NCBI GenBank assembly: GCA_012845835.1
Contig: JABAKD010000109.1
Location: forward strand, 368,429-432,428
DNA length: 64,000 bases
Source of the DNA: Undaria pinnatifida
Lineage: Eukaryota > Sar > Phaeophyceae > Laminariales > Alariaceae
Direction: 5' to 3'
The translations under genes and the position numbers were made by a program. Shown here piece after piece: positions 12,201 to 24,900 of this stretch; positions within the stretch are counted from its first letter, which is position 1, and every line of letters begins with the position of its first letter. The notes beneath the pieces were generated by a model. The model did no database searches, was not told where the DNA came from, and saw only the letters and a program-made list of their open reading frames with translations.

Positions 12201-15200
12201 CTTGATTTCGCACGGCATCAGTCTTCACGGATTCTATTGTAAACGACGACACACTAGATGTCCTGCAGTCACGGTTGCATGGTAATCCTTTACCCCAAAA
12301 TCTGCGTTTCGATTGGTGCACTCATGGATAGAACGGGACAACCGTATTCTCACCTGGCCACAGTTTGCCTGTCGATTTCATGAGCTCTGCCATTCCATAT
12401 CCTTAGTCCGAAACATCGCGATCAATAGCTGAGTCAGCGTGTTTAGAGGATTCTTTGACGGTACCAGCGTCATCCGCCAATTGACTGAAACAGCATATCG
12501 TCGGTTAACAGGGTTCACTATTATTTGTGGCCGAACTCGAGTGTAACTATACATGTGTGTCAGTCACTGACTCCGAAACAACGATCGTCCCCCTCCTCAA
12601 CTCAATTATAATAAATATTTACGCCTGGAAAATGGTTAAACCGCCAATACTGCAAAGTTGGTAACATGTCGATTGTAAAACTTCGACAGCGTTTGTGGAC
12701 GAGTCTTGGACGGAGGGGGCTACCTTTAATGTTTACACCGCTGGAGTCGACGGAATATTCAGTTCAGCACTTTCAGAAGTGGCCGCTGGGCCTCGGGATT
12801 CCTCTATCGAGGGTCTTCAAACATTTGGAGGAATACGGACATTGTCGCGGTATGTCAAGATTGAAGGCGTTCCAGCAAGCGGTGGCCAGTTTTCCATCAG
12901 CGAGGTGCGCTGACTTTGTTTGCTTGGAATGATGAAATTGTTCAATCATTCCACCTCGACAGCAGGTGGTGCTACTGAACACGAATGAACACGAATGGAC
13001 TCAAATTAACACAAATTAACACAAATGAGAACAAACGAACGCGAGCGAACACGAATGAACACGAACGAGCACAAATGAACACAAATGAACACAAAGCTAG
13101 TGTATATCAGGTGTGCGAGTTGCAGTGAGGTCAGCTGTGTTAGTGGCGCAATTGTAAGCCTGTGCTATTGTCGTGGCCAGGGTGAATGCGTTCCCGGAAA
13201 CGGAGGAATGCTGGTCATTGGTAAGTCAGGCCCCGGTCGTGTGTGCGGTGTCGACCAAGGGCACGACAAGAACGGCTCCGGCTAGTTCCTGGGCATTATG
13301 CCTTATTTATTCGCGCGGGAAAAGACCAAAGAACAACGAAATTTCAACCCGATTGTCAGTCCCATGGCCAACGTGTGCAGTGAATGGTCTGAACCATTGG
13401 GATCTCGTTACGGTGGGGGGTTGACGTTTTGGTGCTTTTTTTGTTGCACTGTGGCCCCGGGTCACTCGTGCGAGTGACTCCCCTATACCTTTAGCGATCT
13501 TGAGCGTTTTATTGATTCAACACGAATGCGGAATGAAAGGGTAAGAAACGATCCGCCTAAAATCACACGTAAAGGTTTCTAGCTAGTTAGGAGCGGAGTC
13601 ACTGGTGCGAGCATGATCGTATGATGATCGTATGTATGGTATGTATGGTATGTATTGTATGTATGGTATATATGGTATGTATGGTATGTATGGAGTATGT
13701 ATGGTATGTATGGAGTATGTATGGTATGTATGGTGTGTATGAAGTATGTATGGAGTATGTATGGTATGTATGGTATGTATGGGATGTATGGTATGTATGG
13801 TATGTATGGTATGTATTGTATGTACGGTATGTATGGAGTATGTATGGTATGTATGGAGTATGTATGGAGTGTGTATGGAGTATGTATGTTTTCTATGGTA
13901 TTATATGGCTCAAATCCGGTGGTCAAAATAGGTCACGTATATCACAACGTCATCATCATGACATAGTCATAGCATCATCATAACATCATCGTGCGACATC
14001 CTCCTTGCCGTAGCCGAGGTCTTGTTTAAAACCGAAATAAAACATGCTAGGGTATAGGTTCATCAGCCATTGGATTTTCCTTCTGAGGGCGTTTGCTTGA
14101 GGAGCTTTATACCCCACCCCAAGACAGCTTTTGAGCAAGCTGAAAAGCAAACCCGATGGAAAAAGAGAATGGCCTAGTTGTACCACAAATGTGACGTTGC
14201 TAATCAGGAATAACCTTTTCTTTCGATTGCCGTATTGCGATGAGGGCGGCCGTTAAACAGAAAGCTGTCGTTGGGTCAAGTTTTGCCATCTCTCTCGTAG
14301 CACGCGTCAAATGGCACTCCAGCGTTATTTTTGAAACTTCCGCAGGGAAGGACTCTCGTCGCTCAGAAACAGGTTGACCGAAGAATGCTACGACCCCTAC
14401 GCTGTCCTAAAAAGTTGTTAGGCGCCTCTCGGCCTGCTAACAAGTTGCAACGCCGCAACATGGGAAGAAGGGGTGATATCGCCACAGACAACATCAATTG
14501 ACCTTGGTCTCACCTGAATCGACACCCATGATGATTGTCGCATCGTTGCCACTTCCAGGTCGAAATTCGCTTGAATGAAAACGCTCCCAGCTACCCCTCG
14601 ACCGTGGACAGTTCTTTGGTTCCTGTCGGAAAAACCCCGCTAGGAAGTAATGCCGCAACGAGCTCCAGCGTTCCGTACGACCCGAGACCTTCCAGCGAGG
14701 GAGGCTGCAGTGCTGGTCACTTTGAGGGATGCAGGATCTACAATATCAAGGTGTGTCTGCTATCTCCACGCTTAGCAGTGCCTACAACATAAATACCAGT
14801 GTTAGTGGCAGTGTCCATACCATGAGAGGTGTAGAGTCAATAATGTTGAGCTTTGCGGCATGTGGTTGCAATCGAGGTTACCAGGTGCCGACAAGAGTTC
14901 GGTTAACCGGGGTCTACAACCCTATCGTGAGGAGTGTCTATACAGAACGTACGTAAGTAGGTGGCATCTACGGCCTTGTTCACGGTGGTGTCAACGGCAT
15001 TGAGAGGCGAAATAGGGTGTTTAAGATTTTCTGACGTCTGTTTAGTTAGAAACAAATAATATTGACTATCGAAACCCACGAAAGTCATGGTCCAGAGTCA
15101 ATCAACCGACGAAAAGCAATGGTTAAAAGGTTTAAAAGTAAAAAAAATGGTAGGAAAGAGTATGCCTGAATCGTGTTTGTTTGCCGCTGATTTCTCGTGG

Positions 15201-18200
15201 GATGGGTTGGCCTCGTATTTTTATCTTTCGACGGTGTCCATGTAGTAAGTCTTCTACGTTTTCCAAGACAACATTAAGGACACCACCATTACATGACTAA
15301 TGCATTACCCTTTTTTATGCCTGCAAGGTTGTGACTTGAGAACCCCTTTACCCCACGCTGAAAACAGAACTGAATAATAAGCAAACCGATGAACAACCTC
15401 ATGGCCTATAGACTAGGCATACCAAAACAGTATATTGCAAAAATATATATATATATTCCGCCCATTTTGAGCTAAGGAGGGTGAAAGAGGGTTAAGGAGG
15501 GTTAACGAGGGTTAACGAGGGTCAAGTCGCCCCCTCGTTCGGGAAAATATTCAGACGAAAAGCGCTACCTCTAGATTTTCTTAGCATGCCTACGAACACA
15601 GCTACTACCAAGTCAACTTGAAAGTTGGTCGTTGACAAACACCGTATTGTCTACCTCGTACACCATTAAAGGCGTGTGTGTATTTCACGTCAATGTTAGC
15701 GGTGGCTCTACCACCAATACGATACACCCGACGAGTACGTGTTCCAGGAATGAGGAACGTCTCCCGTGCTTGACTGGTGTCCACACGCCTGTTGCGACGC
15801 GTGCTACCACAGCTATTCAGAATTCTAACAACCAGTTGTATGGGGTTCCTCGCTTGAACTGTGTACCTTGCACGATAAAGTTAGAGGTGGGAAAACCATC
15901 AAGTTATGCACTGTATGTATATGACAAAGGATGCGGAAAATCGCTCGTACTTGCATCATTTTCACACCTGTATTTTGGCCTCGTGAGAGAGCTACCACTG
16001 CAAGGGTGGCAACTAGCTTTACGGAGGCAATAGCAACAGCAACAACATGGAGGCCGTCACGGTAGTTTTTTGCTTTGAAATACAATTAATGGGTAGCTGG
16101 ATGACAAATATACTGTACTAAATCGTGGCCTGCAGTAGTACTTTAGATGCAGAACAAACGGTGCCCTCAAACACATTTTGACACTACATCACTGTTCGGT
16201 ATACTTCTTCGGTGGAGAAGCCCAGTCAGTCGGTAACGTTAAAGGAAAGACACACGCTTGATATAGGATATATCTTGTGTGATAACCTGTACCCTTCGCT
16301 GTGGCGGCCCGGGTACTGCTGAATTTCACACCGCTCCCAGGATGGCGACAACTCGGAAGATTCTCGGTGGTCTTGTTCTCCAAAGGTCGATCAGAGGCAC
16401 AGTGATGTCTGCCACGCCCAGTTCTTCCTCAACACCCAGAGGTATCTCAGGCAAATCCAAATCGGTGAGAAACGTACCCTAAAACTCTGCTGGTAGCGAT
16501 AATTTTAACCACCGAAGAGCTGGTGTTATCTCCACGGTGACGCGAGACTAAAGTGCGGGTGTCCGATGTCTTCAAGACAACAACGTGGCTCAGTTCATGC
16601 TCAACACCCAGAGGTATGCTAGACAGGTCAAACTTCATAAACCGTACGTCAAATGATTATCAACCCACCTGATTAAATGACAGGTACGCCATGTCTCGGG
16701 AACAACACAAAAACCTAGTAGAGTCGAGAAATGAAGTCGTCGCTGCGTAGTACGAGACGTGATTATTACCGCCAACGCTAACTAACTCTACCTTGAACCC
16801 GCGACACCCGATCTAGCGTCGTACCGCTATTAATAGCTGGCTGTTTATATCTTGGCGCAACATATGGGTAAGGACTGAAAATAGATATTTTTAGTGGAAA
16901 TTGATTCCGACCGACGGGGTTCCTGTACAGATTAACAGCCCACTGTCATTAAATTGTTTGGACACCGGTCGTTAGATCCCTGGTATCCCTAGGCCATGGA
17001 ATTTCTCGTCGGGTGGGACTTTCTAATACTGCCAAGTTCTGGCTTCGGCACAGACCTGGTCAAGTGACGAGTCACAATTTTTCACGGTGCACATCTATCG
17101 TGGCAAGCTCCTCACGCCTCTCACCTCATATCTCACACCTCACACCTCACACCTCAAACCTCACACACCTCACGCCTCACACCTCACACCTCACACCTCG
17201 CACCTCACACCTCACGCCTCACGCCTCACACCTCACACCTCACACCTCGCACCTCACACCTCACGCCTCACACCTCACACCTCGGGATTTGATGGATAAA
17301 GTGCCTGTTGATCTATTGATTAGGAGCCCCCTCGCTTGAAAGACTCTGTTGTCAACTCAAACATTAGCTTTGGAAAACAACAAATACCAACCGGATTAGC
17401 AACTCGATATACACAGAAAAAAACATATACACGCAAAACACATAAATAGTTTTGAAAACAATGTAAACAATACGCCAGCTGTCGAGATTTCGACAAATCG
17501 AGTGTCTGACGCTCGTGTTCGCATGCTGCGTGAGATACATTCAATTTGCAAATTGACATTCCACTCCAACGTTCATGTCTAATAAATTGCTCATTATATC
17601 ATTGTGAATCATTCTAGAGCAAATCCCCACCCATGCTTCCCAATCCACATACTTTGTGTACATCACCCAAGGCAACAAGTTGGAGAAAGAAATGCAAGAG
17701 TGACACCCGATGGACAACGCCTCAAAACATGCATGTCAGGCATACCACCATACCATTAACACCAACATAATAAACTGTGGACGATTTCGAGTTCAACGCC
17801 CACGCCAGTAAGAAACCCTTCGAGGTAACAAATATCTAAATATACACCTCCATGGTAGCCCTCGTCTCCCATCGGTGAGACTTCCACGGAGCGGAAAGGG
17901 ATGTGATATGGATGTGACACGTCACACATCATACGCTAGAGGCGCACCGACTTATTTACTGAAACTTGTCACCTGCAGGCACTCCGTAACCCACCAAAAA
18001 ACAGGTTATAAACTTCAAACCGAGGAACAACCACATGGCCTAGCTAGAGCCAAGCGAAGATAACTCTACTGTAGAATAGGATAACAAGGGACAACATTGT
18101 TACAATTTGGGTTCAAGTGGTCTCGTTTTCCAGAAAAGCCCCTCTTAAAACGTGCCAGCTATATCGCAGCTGGCGAGAACGTTGTGGGAAAAACGAGATT

Positions 18201-21200
18201 TTCCGATCGTAGCAGGCATGGGGTAATCTCGCCACATTTCACCCGCTACCGTGTCAGGCAGATGGTTATTTTTCATTTTAAAATCACGCTACATGTTTCC
18301 CACCCTTGTTTGTGCACTTTGACAGTCTTATGCAGAATTTTACCGCTTTCGTGCTAAACCCCAAACGCCCGTCGTACACTTTCACTCTGCAGCATTCCAC
18401 AAGGGCGACGAACGTCACAACGAATTCATCGTCTACGTTCGCACAAACGGTGGTTGGGTGGTGAGCAAAACAATGTTGGACATTATCGTACCATGTACCT
18501 CGTACACGACGTAGTTGAAGCTACGATAGGTTTAGCGTTTCACTTATTTTTGGGGCTCTCCGCTTGAAACACTCCCTACCTCACTGGAGCGGTCAGTGTT
18601 TGACAAGTGCGACACTCGCTACTGTAGAGCCGAACCGTTTTTTTTTAACACGTCTCCTCATTTCAGACGTTTTCATAAAAATGATTCGACTAAACCTCAA
18701 ACGGCCATGATACCGCATGAAAAATCAAGTCCCATGGCCTGGGTATACAACGAGAACAATGCAAAAAAAGGTAACCTGTTTTTTAGGATGATTGTAATAA
18801 CAGGTTAAGGAGCCCCGCTATTCAGAAAAAAAAATCGATAAAAAGAGGTATACCGCTGCCTATCGTAGCACGTGCCCCACGGTACAGTTTGAACGTTCTG
18901 ACGGAGGCGTTCAATAAACGATGGGGCCTCTGAACCTCAAGTCGTCGGAATTCCATTCCATCTTTTGAAAATTGTTCCATTTACTGACCGTGCCCATGAG
19001 ATGTGTAACGCTTGTTCGGCGAAAACGTTTGATTTTGATGTAACTTAGTTTTGGGGTGAGCGGTGTGAGGGATACGATCTAACTCTTCGAGCGAGGAGCC
19101 TGGCCAAACAAATGGGATGTATTTCTGCCGTACTGTAGAGCATGCGTCGTTGTACAACACAAAAAATGAATCCAGGGTGAACCACCACCGGCCTAGACAA
19201 AAAACGAACATTCACGCAAAAACTACAATTGACTCTCCGGCGATATTGGGTAGGAGAACCCTGTCGATCACTCCTCCTCATACTCAACATGTATGTGTTA
19301 TACTTGATGCATCTCGATTCAAGTACACGGGAATTGCTCTATTCTGTATTGGGTAATGTGTAGCTTTTAGTTGAAGCGGGAGATGTATGATGATTCCACC
19401 GTTGCTGTGTCACAAACGCCGTGTTCACTACCAGGTATCTTGTGCACTGTTAAATCGGGGTCCCCCCTGTACGACCCTGTCCGCAGCATGTCTCAGCACC
19501 GGTGTCAAAGCTTCTTAAGATGCCCACCTGCTCTTTCTTTTTGGCATGTAGAGTTCCATGACCCAAGGACGCTATCAGGAGAGGCTCGGAGTCTAGAGGA
19601 CCCTCCGACCGAAATGCATCCGACGGACAGGATGCTCAACTCCACTATATCATTGACATTTCTGACCTCTGCCCAGACACGTCACGAAATAAAAAGACGA
19701 AACCCCCACCCAACAGCACCACAAACCCATACTCACACACCCCTCGAATCAAGAAAGGGTTTCCTCCGACAACAACACCCCTGATCCCCGTCCGCCCTCG
19801 CCTCAAAACAGGAAGCCATCCCGTCGGCCATCTCGTCGGGGGATACGACAGATTTTCAGACATGGGACCTTTCAGTTTGGACCAACTCCATCCAAATACA
19901 GCCTAAGCTCGCCAAAGTAGCTGATTGGTTCAGCATCAAAGAGGTGACTGATTTCGCGTTTCAATCCACGTCCTTTGGCGAACCAGATGCAGTGTACCCT
20001 GCCTCATGTACGTATCAAGCTGGTGTAGGTCGTATTTAGTTCCTTGTTAACTTGGCTCGTTCGCGTCCATAAACGAGACAAGGCCCAGTTCCCTTAGCCT
20101 TTTTGCGTTTTAAACCGCGACATGTCCTTGTTACTATAGCCCATTCTCGCCCTCCACGCGCACCTTTATACTGGTCTGAAATCGCGACACGTCTCAGTTT
20201 TTTGCCCTTACTCATTCTGCGTCCTTGAACGCTTCAGAACCCAGCTGCCCTCCCTCGTTCGTTTTCTAGCCTGAAACATGCTCCGGTCGTCATGACTCAT
20301 TCGTATTCGTATACAAACGAACTCACGGTTTTCTTGCCCCGTTGGTGTCGAAAATGCAACAGGCTCCGATTACCGTCACCTATTTACCTCCTTCAACTAG
20401 CTAGGTCCTAATGACTGTATCTGGTTTGTGTTCGATAATTGAACAGGTTCCGGTTGTGCTACTTCGTGTTTAGGACGACGCCTCCAGATCTGAAACATCA
20501 ATGATCGGCCAAATCTTGTGCTACACGTAATTTCGTTCCGACACGTATAGTCTACTGTATATTGTATGGCAGAACCACCGACGCGAGACATTCCCGGTCC
20601 CTGGACGTATGTCGCGCGTGCACCTCTGTGATTCGGACCGAGCTGCTTGTCTTGTGATAACGGGGTTGCGTGAAGCTTCAAGTCAATTTCGGAGCGCGGT
20701 GTGCTGTTGCATAGCCTTTGAGCCCGGTCATTTTTGTTTTATCGAACAGGCATTTCTTGGAGAGCATTCGCCACGTGAAACACGTCATCAATTTTCGAAT
20801 GAACTTTCGAATAATTTTTGGAATGAATTTTGGAATGACTTTTCCCCTAAATGAATGCTTTTTCTTATTGACAATTTCTTGCGTCGTAACATTTTTACGT
20901 CGACGGTAACATATTCCACAAGAGTACTTCAATGTTTTAGTACTATACCTCACTTCGAGGCGTGGTATTTTGGCGGTGACGATGGTATATGGCATGGTAG
21001 ATGGTATGGTAGATACTATGGTCGATGGTATGATAGATGGTAGTGCCTCAATCAGGTTAGGATAGTTTGAGGGACGTGGCGGTCACTCGCGGAAGTGACC
21101 CGCCAGTTGCGTTGCAGTCTTTAGGTTCGGTGCAGGTATTTTCCCCTAAATAATCGCCTAACGCCTTTTCGTGGGCGAGGTACAGTCTCCCAGGGGTGAG

Positions 21201-21931
21201 ACTATAGTGTTAGTGTGCCCAGCCCGACGAGGACAAATGAGGGTATGCTCCCTACCGTAGCCTCCAGGTGTTTTTTGCCACACTCGAAACCGTAAGTCTA
21301 ATTTCTTTGGCGCCGCATTTCACAGAGGACCTGTAATTTATAGTGCTAACAGTGATTGCCGCAAACCCGTAAGGCACAAAGGCGATTTATGACTGTCACG
21401 CATAGTCTAGAGGGTACGCGCTTGCACCAGGTGTAAAGGTGAACCTCTTACCGTTGCGGACTTGGTCACGGTTGTAATGCCCCGGAACTCTTGACGACGC
21501 AAGAAACGGTTGGGGTGACTTCTGGATATTTTTCTGTGGCTACTATTTGTAGCTTGAGTAGTTCACCGATGGACTGCCAAATGGGATAAGTCGACTTCAG
21601 CAACCACGAACCTAAACGGTAGTCCTATCGTATTGGGTAGAGAGTTCTTCGTCTTGAGGAGGCCCTCCAATTTGAAGCTTGTTGATCGAAGGTTTCGTAG
21701 CAGGCGTCTGATATATCTCTTTCCCCGCTAATATGCCTAATAAACTGCGTTGTGTTTTACTCTACTCGCAGATGATCCTGCTGGAAGAGGAACCGTACAC
21801 CGAGGCCACTCCCATCCGGTATTACTCGGGTTCGGCATCAGCGGTCGTCGCCGTGAGTTCCGAAACCGTTACACGCGGCACAACGTTTCGCACGCCCAAC
21901 CTATCGTAATCTAGATCGTCTACCACCCTTT

Positions 21932-21966
<35 letters not shown>

Positions 21967-24900
21967 GGTTGTTGTTGTTGTTGCTCTTACATTAGCACCC
22001 ATAATCAAGTCCGTGGTCACAGGATAGGCTCGAACTACTCAGTACATGTCCGTGTCGCGCATGGTTCCCAGTACCTGTGTATGGCGAACAGGCTACCCGA
22101 CGGAAACATATACGAGGTCATTCAGGTCGTCCGGCTCGCACCCGTCGACACGATCTGTAGGGCTTGCAGACCAGATCGACCAGGAATACGTATGCATATA
22201 CGAGGTCATTCAGGTCGTCCGGCTCGCACCCGTCGACACGATCTGTAGGGCTTGCAGACCAGATCGACCAGGAATACGTATGCCCTAAAGGACGCTGATC
22301 AAGAAAACTTGTATTCATACATCCAAAGTGTCCCATATTGTGCCTTCCGGTTACCACATTCCCCACGTGGACAAAGACGAGGCATCATGCCTCTGTTTTT
22401 TTTTTTTTTTTTTTGGTTCGCCTTTCGACATTCTGTACTTATTTGCAGAAGCCGGTGCTGTAGGTTGTATAACAGCCTCGAGCATGATGTATGGTTTGGA
22501 AGGAAATGTCTTTTTGCCAGGGTGTGTGCGATCCTAGACCTATACGTTTTAGCAGAGTGCTCTTATGCTTTATTACACGAGAGCCTTCGAATGCTGCACA
22601 TAATGTGTTCGCCTTGGAGGTTGAAACGTGATGTACAGGAGGAACATATTTCCAAGATGAGTACAATTTCCTCCGTTAATGGGTCCCTAAGACGCTGTTC
22701 TTCTCAGGACAGTTCCAAGACCTTTGGGGGTGTTTGGAATGTCGAAAATAAATGTATGTACTGTGCAGTGGGTTGCCCTTTACTTATTAGAGGTCCTTGC
22801 ACGTGCCGTGTGTTATATGCTGAACGCTTGAGTAGATTGTTGTTGTACATATCTTGGGGGGGGCTAGCATGCGGTGCTGGTAGGGTGTATTGAAATGCTG
22901 TCTTTTTTAGGGTGTCCCTGAAATTTTCAGTATATTATTCCAACACGTCGAACATATATATCCGATGCATACTCATGATTACTGCCTTTCACGGCAGATA
23001 TATCCTCCCTTGTATGTTTAACGAACTTACTGATTTGCATGCTGTAGATCATGTTGCCCGGCGAGAGTCTGGAGACAAAACCTGAAAGGGCTGGCACATG
23101 TTTCCGCGAACGGTCTCAATGATCCGGCATATATTTCCTGCATTGGATACGTACCGCACTCTTGTCCCATTATAAATACAAAATACCAGGGGTACGCTCC
23201 AGCTGTGAGATCAAATATTTCGTCGAAACTAACTATAGGAAGCTGTGTGTGATACTCCCCGATCGCGCATGTCTATCGACAGATATATGTCATACAGGAT
23301 ATAGATGATATATTAGTGGATCATCTAGATTGTGATATGTCCGACCCGTGGGTTGTGTTCGGGAGTACTCCCAGGAAGCAGAACGCGTCGTTCGTTGTCC
23401 TCTAATCCGGTCCACTGTTTAAAATTCGCCGTCGCCCATTTTCTGTTGTCGTTTGTCTCACCAAAACATATTGGACCTGTGTCCCGTTTCGTCTCTCAAG
23501 ACGCACTTCAGCTTCGAGCTCGAAAACGTAAGTGCCGTGGTGGTCTCCCTATATTGTACGTTGAACAGTGCCTATTGCCGGTATATTGCGGGTGAACTCG
23601 CTTGGAAGGACTTGAACCGGAAATACTCGTAATATAAGAGTATCGGTACTATGCCTGTGGTTAATAGTGCCTGTGTCGGGTATACGGCCGATATTTTCAT
23701 CTGGCAGATGCCGGCGCTAACGCGATAGAGCCACGATCTCGCAGTGGCGGTTTGCGGAGTATTGCCAGTTGCCAAAACTTCCGGTTGGCACACACTGCCG
23801 ATACAGAGAGACCCCTGCTGATCTATGTTGTTGTTATGTAACTGATAGTGACCGCACTGCTGCCCGTCCTTGTGTGGATAAATGATTACCGACACTTTCA
23901 ACAATGTCATTGAGACACGTTTCGCAGTGGGTTGATTAAAAGATGTTTCATTCCATGTGCGATGAACGATTCGCAGTGGTTAAATAGGGAATATATTGTC
24001 GTTCCATGGGAGATACATGCAGCGGCGGTGGGTCAAATATTATGGTAGGCCTTTCAATAGAGTGCTCGTTCACACTAGCGTTTCCTGCATCAGATGTTTC
24101 TCTCCCTGTGACGAACCACTGTGCCAGGTGGACGGCGAAGGTCGGATCTACATGGCTGGAGATGACCAGACTGCCAGAATTTGGGCGATAGAGATGATGT
24201 TCCCATCAGACAAGACGTTTACTTTTCAAGTTCGCTACTACGACGATGAGACTCTGATCACCACGGTGAGGCACGAATGCCGAAGGCGCCATTTTGGGAG
24301 TTTGAGTTACACATGTGTAAGTGCAATTCGTACATTGTCTCAAACCTGTTACGCGCAATACTGGGATAAGGTTAACCCGTCACACACCCGTGAAAACTCG
24401 TGGAAAAAGTGGGATTGCGTCTCGGCCATGGGGTGCGCAGTAGATGAAAAGTGTTTATTGGGCCAAACGTGCAACCCCTACCCCGTATCATGGCTCAACC
24501 ACGTCACAGTTCCCTTCATTTGATATTCATGACCGTCGGCATCGGAGGAATGCTACGATGGTGGGCCAAAGCTGTTGATGTGACTTCTCGCATGTAGAGC
24601 TCTGTTCTTCAAATAACGGTTCTGATTGAAGGGGAACAATGAATAGCGTAACCATCATGATTTTTTTCATTACTAAGGTATGAAACGAATGGTATTTCAA
24701 AACACAAATACAATGTATGCGAGTGTTCAAAGATCCGCAGGGAAGGAGTCTCATCAGTCGGACATGTTTTCGCCAAAAGTCTTACCTTTAGTACATCGTA
24801 TCATACCAACAGTACTGCTGTGGTCCGTCAGTTTTCCGACAAGAACATAAGTTTTGTTATTGGAGCACCAGGTAGAACCCCCAGTCACTTGAGCAAGACG

